Source: Herpomyces periplanetae (lineage: Eukaryota; Ascomycota; Laboulbeniomycetes; Herpomycetales; Herpomycetaceae). Taken from it: a stretch of 47,966 bases of DNA. Location of the stretch: assembly GCA_009733715.1 (NCBI GenBank), contig WMKJ01000099.1, forward strand, positions 1-47,966, in the 5' to 3' direction. Both the position numbers and the translations under genes were made by a program. This document shows, piece after piece, positions 20,734 through 28,305 of the stretch. The notes below the pieces were generated by a model, which saw nothing but the letters and a program-made list of their open reading frames with translations, had not been told where the DNA came from and made no database searches. The first letter of the stretch is position 1. Each line of letters begins with the position of its first letter.

Positions 20734-22587
20734 ATGGCAGGTTCACCTTCACATCCATCACCAAGGTCTAAGAATAATGCATCAGTTGGCGGACTTGGTA
20801 ATGAGACTTCACGTTTATCTTCAACGTCTTTTGGCGTTTCTTACGGCAATAAGGATACCTCACATCATCGACTTGGATCATCACCATGTGCAGCATCCGA
20901 ATTGATCGCACAAATTCAAGCTTTACAAAATAACCCGGATGTATTATCGCGAAGATCATCAGCTCAATCTTCCTTAGGACCTAATTATCAGTCCAAAGCT
21001 GAGGGTAGCTCATCCATGCTCTCATCACCCGTTGAAGTTTCAGGTAGTTTTGATTTTGTGACACGATCAGCATCCTCGAGGTCTCACGTTCGGAGTAGTC
21101 ATTCGTTGACTATAGATAGTCGTAATCTAAATACCTTACGCAAATCAGATGAAGGGGGAGTGTCTGCGCGCGAAAAAAAGCGGCCTAGCTTACTACTTTC
21201 CCAGTTAGGTGGAGGAAACCAAGATTCACGACTCGGTGGGCGAAGAGGTGATGCTATATCCGGAGGTGGTGCATTAAATGAATCAATGGTACAACGCTAC
21301 GCTGATTATTTTGATGCAGCAACAGGAACTTTAAAGTTTGCAGGCAAAGCAGTGCTAAATTCTGATGGCGTTGAGTTTGAGGGTGGGCGGTCGTTCAAAA
21401 TCAGTTTAGATGAAGTTGACGTTCTGGAAGAATTGGGCAAGGGGAATTATGGTACAGTCTTCAAAGTTCGACATAGCCGTCCGCGCGGTTATACGCGACA
21501 GCGCGGCTTGGGTTTAGCAGGTATAAGAAGACCATCTATACGTGGGTGTTACGTTGAAGATGGTAATGTTAGCACTCCAACCAATAGTACAGGTGGCGAT
21601 GCTAACGAAGAGAATATATCACCTACATCACAAAATCCAACTTCAGGTGTTATACTAGCAATGAAAGAAATTCGCCTAGAGTTGGATGAAGCTAAGCTTA
21701 CTGCGATAATGATGGAACTTGATATATTACATAGGTGTATTTCTCCTAAGATTGTTGGGTTTTACGGCGCATTTTTCCAGGAGGGTGCTGTGTATATATG
21801 CATGGAATTTATGGACGGTGGATCGATCGACAAGCTTTGCGAAGCTGGCGTACCCGAAGCCATTCTCCGTAAAATTACTCATAGCACAGTTTGCGGATTA
21901 AAATATTTAAAGGATCAGCATAGCATTATTCACCGGGATATTAAGCCTACGAATATTCTGATGAATACACGAGGTGAAATTAAGATTTGTGACTTTGGAG
22001 TAAGCGGTAATTTGGTAGCAAGTTTTGCAAAGACAAATGTGGGTTGTCAAAGTTATATGGCCCCCGAACGCATTTGCGGCAGCAGCGGGGCAGTGGGCTT
22101 GGAATCGCCAGAAGGTGGGGTAACTACAACGTATAGTGTTCAAAGTGATATTTGGAGCTTAGGGATAACGATCATAGAGTGCGCTACAGGGAAATATCCC
22201 TATCCTGCGGATAAGTACGAAAATATTTTCAGTTTACTCAGTGAAATCGTTGATGGTGATCCACCGCGTTTACCGGATCAAGGATATTCGCAAGATGCGC
22301 AAAAGTTCGTTAGTGCGTGCTTGAATAAAGATCCGGCCCAGAGGCCATCTTTTCCAGATTTACTTCAACACGCATGGATTGCAGATTTAACACGAATAGA
22401 GGAATCTCTCGGTGAGCTGGGACCTTCTAGCTCCAGTGTTTCACATTGTTCAATGATGTATCAGAATGATGAGAATGCGCCTGTTTGCGATGCCGAGGTT
22501 GCGGAGTGGGTACAACAAGCGTTAAAACGACGGCTTGGGAAACTTTTGGGTGATGGTTCAGCAAGTGTTGGATGCACAGAAAGATGA
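20734..22587 (+). CDS. PBS2: MAP kinase kinase of the HOG osmotic-stress pathway, Pbs2/Wis1 type
   Basis: The 617-aa reading starts at the first in-frame ATG (20734). The open frame reaches back to 20593 without an ATG, so an upstream coding exon is possible. The N-terminal half is Ser/Gly-rich. The family-specific segment YADYFDAATGTLKFAGKA precedes the kinase domain. Kinase motifs are the glycine loop GKGNYGTVF, AMKEIRLELDEAK with the ATP lysine, HRDIKPTNIL, DFG, and the activation loop SFAKT with the two phospho-sites in the S-x3-T spacing of Pbs2. MAPERI and DIWSLGITIIECATGKYPYP follow. An insert of about 55 residues lies between beta2 and beta3, as in Pezizomycotina Pbs2. The enzyme phosphorylates the Hog1 p38-type MAPK in the cytoplasm. 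It converges with GNA1. Confidence 0.94.
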   Translation: MAGSPSHPSPRSKNNASVGGLGNETSRLSSTSFGVSYGNKDTSHHRLGSSPCAASELIAQIQALQNNPDVLSRRSSAQSSLGPNYQSKAEGSSSMLSSPVEVSGSFDFVTRSASSRSHVRSSHSLTIDSRNLNTLRKSDEGGVSAREKKRPSLLLSQLGGGNQDSRLGGRRGDAISGGGALNESMVQRYADYFDAATGTLKFAGKAVLNSDGVEFEGGRSFKISLDEVDVLEELGKGNYGTVFKVRHSRPRGYTRQRGLGLAGIRRPSIRGCYVEDGNVSTPTNSTGGDANEENISPTSQNPTSGVILAMKEIRLELDEAKLTAIMMELDILHRCISPKIVGFYGAFFQEGAVYICMEFMDGGSIDKLCEAGVPEAILRKITHSTVCGLKYLKDQHSIIHRDIKPTNILMNTRGEIKICDFGVSGNLVASFAKTNVGCQSYMAPERICGSSGAVGLESPEGGVTTTYSVQSDIWSLGITIIECATGKYPYPADKYENIFSLLSEIVDGDPPRLPDQGYSQDAQKFVSACLNKDPAQRPSFPDLLQHAWIADLTRIEESLGELGPSSSSVSHCSMMYQNDENAPVCDAEVAEWVQQALKRRLGKLLGDGSASVGCTER

Positions 22588-22831
22588 AATGCATAATAGT
22601 GTTGGATGTCTGGCTCTGTGGACAGTTGGGACTGATGAAATCCCAAGACTTACGGCAATGGATTTACAACGTAGCATCGTGAACGCACGTTTGACATGGG
22701 GTATTAAAGGGTACATGAGAAAGGATAAAGTTATAACAAAACCATAGTCAAGGGCAGGATACGGTTAAATTTAACGTGTTAGCAGCATCAGAAGCACGGC
22801 GGCATTAAGTATGATAGCTTATAGATGGTGA

Positions 22832-23607
22832 CTAGTGATCGTAATAGCGAGCCATTTCAAGGCCGCTACGTTTGAAGCCGCATTTGAGGTAAAACCCTTC
22901 GTTTGCCTCGGAGCAATTGAGGATACTCTGAAGATGAAGGGAAGAAGTAGGCGCAGAGCACATGCATGCGTACATGTACGTGTAGGTATACACGTACGGG
23001 AGAGGAAATGGATGAGTTAGTCGAGTGAGAAATTGTGATACAAAACAACTTATTCAAATTATCAAGAAGGGTGCAGGCCACCAAATAAAACTTAATCAGT
23101 ACGAAAGCACAGCATGCATACTTTGTAACAGCCCATCTTACGAGCGATGAAATCAAGAGCCTGGTTGATTCTCAGGCCGAGTTTTTTACCTCGCTGGTCT
23201 TGTCTTACGGCAATGTCTTCAATATGGCCAACTGACCCAAGGTTATGAGTGCTAGATTAAATGTTAACTATGGCAAGTTTGATTTATGGGTAATCTAGTG
23301 TATGTAAAATTACGAACAATTTTCTCTCAATGAATACAGTTCCGGTACCAACTACTTGCCCATTAATATCGGTGATACATAGGCAGAAGTAAGTATCTTT
23401 TTGGCTTAGCATCCAATTGAAACGGCTTTCAAAATCTTCCAGAGAGTAGTCGCCCACAGATGTTAGATTAGTTAAAACTCCCAGGAAACCAGTCTCGTAA
23501 TCAGATTTACGCAAGGGCCGACAAGAGTATCCCTCGGGAAGTGAATCTTGCACAGCCGGCGAGATGAGTGTAGCATCGAACAACGAGGTATCCGAATTCG
23601 ATGTCAT
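22832..23607 (-). CDS. GNA1: Glucosamine-6-phosphate N-acetyltransferase Gna1 (three exons)
   Basis: The exons are 23607-23318, 23251-23122 and 22927-22832, joined by introns of 66 nt (donor GTTCGT, acceptor CTAG) and 194 nt (donor GTATGC, acceptor TTCAG). The result is 171 aa, the usual size for the family. The protein is a GNAT acetyltransferase: PLRKSDYETGF, VLTNLTSVG and GTGTVFIERKF lead into HNLGSVGHIEDIAV. The acetyl-CoA loop is DQRGKKLGLR, followed by GCYKSILNCSEANEGFYLKCGFKRSGLEM with the catalytic-site NEGFY segment. It makes N-acetylglucosamine-6-phosphate for UDP-GlcNAc, and so feeds chitin, N-glycans and GPI anchors. Without splicing only a 107-aa fragment is seen. The phase of each junction and family conservation support the model. 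The first donor, GTTCGT, is weak. Confidence 0.93.
22957..23001. repeat. Alternating purine-pyrimidine tract in GNA1 intron 2
   Basis: GCACATGCATGCGTACATGT, then ACGTGTAGGTATACACGTACG, sit inside the second GNA1 intron. The tract is partly self-complementary (CGTACATGTACG). Confidence 0.7.
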
Positions 23608-23896
23608 TTATTCAATTTCGCCACGATATCGATGACTGAATCTTCGTAGAGGGAAAGGATAGAGTACGGAGGGGCAAAAAAATGAGAGAGAAAGACTAGT
23701 TTAATCAAGAAAAGTACAAGTTTAGCAATCTCTTAATTCCCGAAAAGGCAAATGAAGCCGCGAAATCGTGTATGCGAACTGCCAAATTTATACTGCCACA
23801 CAACTAACTAACCGCCACCTCCCAGCTTAATACGCCACACGAAACCGTGGTAAAACTTCTTTTATTACCTAAGGCAATCACCTAATCATACATGAG

Positions 23897-24565
23897 TCAG
23901 TGCCCAGCGGAGTGCGCCACATTTTCAGCAGGCTCCTCTTCGAACCAATCGTCGGGTGTGGCTAACGCAGTAGCAGAATTGTGGGGTTCAGAGGGTTCGG
24001 GTGGGGGTGAATCGGGGGTTTGAAGCTTGTAAGATTCCAAATCGCTGGTAAGAGTTTTAGATACTTCATTTAATAGGGTCGATGCACCAGGGGGGTTGGA
24101 AATCTCGTGGGTTTTGAAAGAATTGAGTAAGGCCGAGGGTACGGTATCCGCTGCTGCGGTAGTAGTTGCGTTAAGCTTGACATTTTGTTTGCATGATTTG
24201 AGTTGTTCGAGGTACATTTCTTGAACGATATCACCACCTATAGTATATAAATTTTTGAATATTTATCGTTAAAATTTCTGTCTCGTAGTTTAAAACATGT
24301 ATTGTGTACACGCCGACCCGGGTACGCACGTAAAATCGTAGCTTGTACAAGCATACCTTTAGATGATGTTAAAGTAGAATAATTTGCCATATAATTTCGA
24401 ATAATGTAAATTTGTCTTGTTGAACGGGCTAAGTTTCCATACTATTGTGTACGCATCAATCAGCAATCTCACATACAGTATATCCATTCGTATGCATGGT
24501 TAACCGGTTCTTAATAATTTATCACTTACGCGTGCAACACGCGACGAGCGTAATAAAACTGCCAT
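23897..24565 (-). CDS. ATP14: Mitochondrial ATP synthase subunit h (Atp14), three exons
   Basis: The exons are 24565-24530, 24441-24357 and 24237-23897, with introns of 88 nt and 119 nt, giving 153 aa. Exon 1 (MAVLLRSSRVAR) and exon 2 (YGNLARSTRQIYIIRNYMAN...) form a textbook mitochondrial presequence rich in Arg and Ser with no acid. The mature start GGDIVQEMYLEQLKSCK corresponds to the DL/VIQDLYLxELK motif of Atp14. The C-terminus is acidic with the family's DWF-EEE pattern (PDDWFEEEPAENV) and a final His, as in yeast Atp14. All three junctions agree in phase (0 and 1). Subunit h belongs to the peripheral stalk of F1Fo ATP synthase in the inner membrane. An alternative first exon at 24701 (MGVGG) also fits in phase but lacks a presequence. 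The gene is divergent from TFIIB. Confidence 0.85.
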
Positions 24566-25044
24566 TCTTTCGGATAATTTTTCTTAATTAACATACGCAC
24601 GTTTAACGTTAAATATGAGCGTAAAACCGTAAAGGGATCATCAATACCACGTTAAACAAATTGATCAAAGTGATGGCCAAATTTTTCTTACCTCCCACGC
24701 CCATCTTCCGACACTATAAATTTCCCCTTCCACTCGTCCTCCGCCACATTTGATGATGTAAGCCGATTAGGTAAGTATAGGAGCCTAGAAAGCGCGGTAA
24801 CAGTAAGTTGGATTGGGGTAAGTTAACGCTCACAAGAAAATTATCGTGAGCGGGTGATCGACGAGGAAAAGCATACATATATATACGTGTATGTGTATGT
24901 GTATGTATATGTATATGCATATGTATGTATATATATATATATATATATATGTACACGTCCTTTCACAAATTCATACTCATTCTCCTACATACATACATGT
25001 ATTTACAGATTGTCGGTTAGCGTTCTAGAGGGCATACGCGCGTG
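24566..25044. promoter_or_regulatory. Divergent promoter region between ATP14 and the TFIIB gene
   Basis: About 480 bp separate the two start codons. It includes an alternating (TA/TG/CA)n tract at 24877-24957. The sequence ATTTACAG at 25002-25009, shortly before the TFIIB ATG, could be an acceptor of a 5' UTR intron. ORFs here are translations of the microsatellite (Tyr-Ile-Tyr repeats). Confidence 0.55.
24877..24957. repeat. (TATG/GTAT)n and (TA)n microsatellite
   Basis: An alternating purine-pyrimidine array: ATATATACGTGTATGTGTAT, then TATATGCATATGTATG, then about 11 TA steps. It lies in the ATP14-TFIIB divergent promoter. Confidence 0.85.
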
Positions 25045-26330
25045 ATGAATCGTGCAGTTTCCAACGGTGATGTACACGTTGAAATGGAAAGCGGCGGAGG
25101 TCCGAGCAGTCAAGAATGGCGAGAAAACTATAACGTGCATATGATTTGTCCAGATTGTCGCGAAAGTCCACCTAACTTGGTAGAGGAATTTTCAAGCGGT
25201 GATATGGTGTGTGGATCATGCGGTTTAGTCTTAGCTTCACATATCGTTGATACACGTAGTGAATGGCGTACTTTTAACAATGATGACGGTAAAGGTGAAG
25301 ATCCTTCCCGGGTTGGTGCAGCACCAGATGCACTTTTCTCAGGTTCCCAACTTACATCGGAAATTTCAATGAAAGATACCAAAGGTGGATCCGCCGGTCG
25401 ATCATTAATGCGTGCTCAACGCCTCGCTACCGCCAACAAGAGCAATGAAATCCTAAGTGCAAATTACTCCCAAATTAACGCTCTATCATCCTCGATTGGC
25501 CTGCCTACGCTCGTTATACGAACTGCAAACTACCTGTATAAAATCGTAGAAGAAAATAAGGCATTCCGTGGCAAGTCTCAAGAATCTATTATCGCAGGCT
25601 GTATCTTTATAGCGTGTCGACAACACCAAGCTGGTCGCAGTTTCAAGGAGATCGTCAAGTTAACAAGCGTACCTAAGAAGGAAATCGGCAGGACGTTTAA
25701 AAGCTTAGAGCGATTTTTCCGCAAGATCAACCTTGAAAAGTCTACCCAAGTTATTGCCGGTAAGCAACATTTCGTCCGCATTATCATTCCTTTTTATTTC
25801 TCTCGCTTTCACCCATGTTGCATTTATCTATGTATACCCACTTAGTTGTGCATGTATCGATTTATTATTTTTTGTGCTTGTGTGTGCATGCGTCAACGTG
25901 TATACAGCGCAAACGCTTATGAATATTTGTGTCCACATTTTCCCTTGAAACAGGCCTAGTAGTGGAACAGAAGGATTACAATCCTACTTCGCATACCGAG
26001 GCAAGCGAACTGTGTCACCGGTTTTGCAGTGAGTTAGGCTTATCGAATATCGCTCAAAGTATCTCTGCGCAGCTCGCCGAGCGCATGGTTAACTTTGGCG
26101 CTTTAGCTGGCCGTTCACCACTTTCGATAGCCGCTGCTTGTATATATATGACGGCCCATTTACTCGGTGAAGCTAGGTCGCCAAAGGAGATTGCCGTTGT
26201 TGCCGGCGTTAGCGATGGAACTATTCGTTCTGCTTATAAAAACGTTTACGCTGATCGGGAAAAGTTAATCAGCCCTGAATGGTTAACGGGTAAACGCGGC
26301 GGTGATATGTCTCGATTGCCCAGCATTTAA
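25045..26330 (+). CDS. SUA7: Transcription initiation factor TFIIB (two exons)
   Basis: The exons are 25045-25759 and 25954-26330, joined across a 194-nt intron (GTAAGC to AACAG, phase 1) within IAG|LVVEQKDY, giving 363 aa. The N-terminal zinc ribbon is CPDC...CGSC. The B-reader/linker segment is DTRSEWRTFNNDDGKGEDPSRVG. Two cyclin folds follow: AANYLYKIVEENKAFRGKS, IIAGCIFIACRQ, EIGRTFKSLERFF, then LCHRFCSELGLS and RSPLSIAAACIYMTAHLLGE. TFIIB bridges TBP at the promoter and RNA polymerase II and sets the start site. The start is the ATG at 25045; a GTG just upstream is not a likely start. Translin follows on the same strand. Confidence 0.96.
25855..25912. repeat. Alternating TGTGCATGC-type tract in the TFIIB intron
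   Basis: The intron contains TGTGCTTGTGTGTGCATGCG and ACGTGTATAC next to a CT-rich start, the same kind of tract as in the introns at 12.27, 22.97 and 41.28 kb. Confidence 0.6.
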
Positions 26331-26720
26331 TCGTTCGGCATGTGCATCCAGGTTTTCGACGCGGTGTGCACATTAGCTGCGCTTCCACTTTCTTCTTGAT
26401 GTATACACCTTGCTTCACTGTTTGTTGTACGTTTTGTGTATGATGTGACATTGGTCAGTATGTGTATGTGAAAAGGTAGGGTACCCATGACGGCGTGGTA
26501 AATGTAAACTTTTGTCATAGTGTGCACACGTGCATGCCTGTGTGTGTGTGTGTGTGTCTGTGTAGTGTACAATGTCAATGTGAAATCACCTTTACCAGTA
26601 CAGTACTCTGGAATTAATTGATTTAGCTTTGTCAAATTTTCTCCCTCCCCTCCACTTTTTTGCACGGGTTAGCTGTTTTTTGTTCGTAATTGGTCGGGAA
26701 CTGCAACCTAGTCTTTTAGT
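26331..26720. other. Short TFIIB-translin spacer with a (TG)n tract
   Basis: The TFIIB 3' end and the translin promoter. It holds a (TG)n microsatellite at 26539-26563 preceded by GTGCACACGTGCATGC. No gene is visible. Confidence 0.6.
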
Positions 26721-28305
26721 ATGGAATCTATCTTTTTACAGATCCAAAAGAGTCTGGATGCTGATAGGGCTGTTTACGAAGTAAGTGGATGCAATAGTAA
26801 ATAATTATGCCAAGGAAGCTAATTCAAATGGTGTGCATGCGGTTGAACAGCGTATTAAACTGATCGTTGAGCAGTTAGAAGACTCTGGTACGACGGCACT
26901 AATTTGTAGATCCCATATTATTTGACGTAGATATAAGACAGATGGTTTAGCAAGCCTCCCGAGCGCAAGCCAAGGGTAGCAAAGGATACTGTAAACGGCT
27001 CGGCTGACATTTGTGTTCAATGACCTAGTTAAAAGTGCCAAAATTGAAGTAACGCGCTGCCTGACCGACTTAAACCTTGTTCTGCGTAAGTGAAATTTTG
27101 TGTTGGGGAAGTGTGACTTAACTTTCACCTGTGGTGAACCGGGGGAAAACTAAAGGAGGATGAGGGGAAAGGTATATACAGAGCCGGAGTTCTGGTGTCA
27201 TGTTAAAGATTTATTATCATCCGTTATAACATGTTTACACCAACTCCAAGCCGAGAATGATTTACCCTATTATCGCTGGAATTTTGTATGGACACGAAAC
27301 ATTCAAGAATATGTAAGTGATTAAGTGAATCTGACCTTCGCACTATCGGCCCAAACCATCTCGTCCAGTCCATTTCGGGGTGCCCCTCGTCTCGTCTCAT
27401 TTGCATATCGCTCCTTCCCTCATCTCGTCAGTTCAGGAACACATTTCCCCACTTTTGCCCAGGCTGTGACGTCACTTTATGATGTCATAAATTGTATAGG
27501 GAAGAGTTGAAGAATCTGACAGAGCAATTTGGTATAAAGGGAGTTTGTCCTCGACTGGTTTTCCATGACTTCATTAACTCTAAGTTTGTGCACTATACAC
27601 TTCATCATCCAGATCTCGACGGTTTTACTTGCCAATTGGCTTATCCACGTTTTCTCGCCACCCCAGACTACACTCTTCCCCTTCTCGGGTTCACTTCTTC
27701 CTACTATGGAACAAATTTGCCTGTATACTCAAGGTAAGTGCTAAAACGAGCTCTCTTTGGTCTAATACCCGTATACTTAATAATTTTTATCTCGCGTATT
27801 GCCTTGTACTTTATCGTGTATCATGCTGAATTTGGCCTCTTTGCATTTAGTTTCGTCATCGGAGAATTCCAATCAATTTCATATTACTATTGAAGAATAT
27901 TTACACGCTTTAATAAATTTGATTAATGATTTGGTAAGTATTGTATTAACTTCACATTCTTAGCTAGCTAAAAGCTTAAATCCAACTCATCAACCGTCAT
28001 CACCATATAGTCACGTTTGGCGAGAACTTGCGTTGTTAACCAGTACTATGATATTCCCGCTAAAATTCTTTCATACTGCTCGCAATTACAAGCAGGCTTT
28101 CAAATCCTAAATCTAAAAAATGACTCCCTACGCAAGCGATTTGACTCCATTAAATATCGGGTGAGCCACCTCACCTATTGTACACCGTATCTCATTCACT
28201 AATCAACATACTTGTGATACTTTATAGGTACAGGCTATTGAAGATGTGACTTATGATCTATCTCTGCGTAATCTGTCGTCTCCTTCGGCTGTACATCAAG
28301 CGTAA
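26721..28305 (+). CDS. Translin, ssDNA/RNA-binding protein (multi-exon)
   Basis: The exons I can place are 26721-26780, 26851-26887, 27029-27085, 27182-27312, about 27463-27531, 27851-27933, 28011-28160 and 28228-28305. Translin-specific segments are MESIFLQIQKSLDADRAVYE, LPYYRWNFVWTRNIQEY, REELKNLTEQF, FHITIEEYLHALINLINDL, SRLARTCVVNQYYDIP, AGFQILNLKNDSLRKRFDSI and VQAIEDVTYDLSLRNL. These match animal and fission-yeast translin in order and spacing. Translin forms octamers that bind RNA and, with Trax, the C3PO nuclease. The small exons 2 and 3 rest on phase and are less certain. The hydrophobic stretch AVTSLYDVIN and REELKNL lie next to each other but in different frames (see findings). The last exon overlaps the opposite-strand AAA ATPase gene by 71 nt. 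Confidence 0.85.
27355..27435 (+). repeat. Dispersed CATCTCGTCT element, copy B (in a translin intron)
   Basis: CATCTCGTCCAGTCCAT at 27357-27373, CTCGTCTCGTCTCAT near 27387-27401 and CATCTCGTCAG at 27421 form three related motifs about 30 bp apart, inside translin intron 4. Confidence 0.45.

Noticed and set aside
24701-24705. Alternative first exon of ATP14 (MGVGG with GTAAGA donor)
   Set aside because: It joins in phase to GGDIVQEM, but gives no mitochondrial presequence; the two-exon presequence model at 24565 and 24441 is much better.
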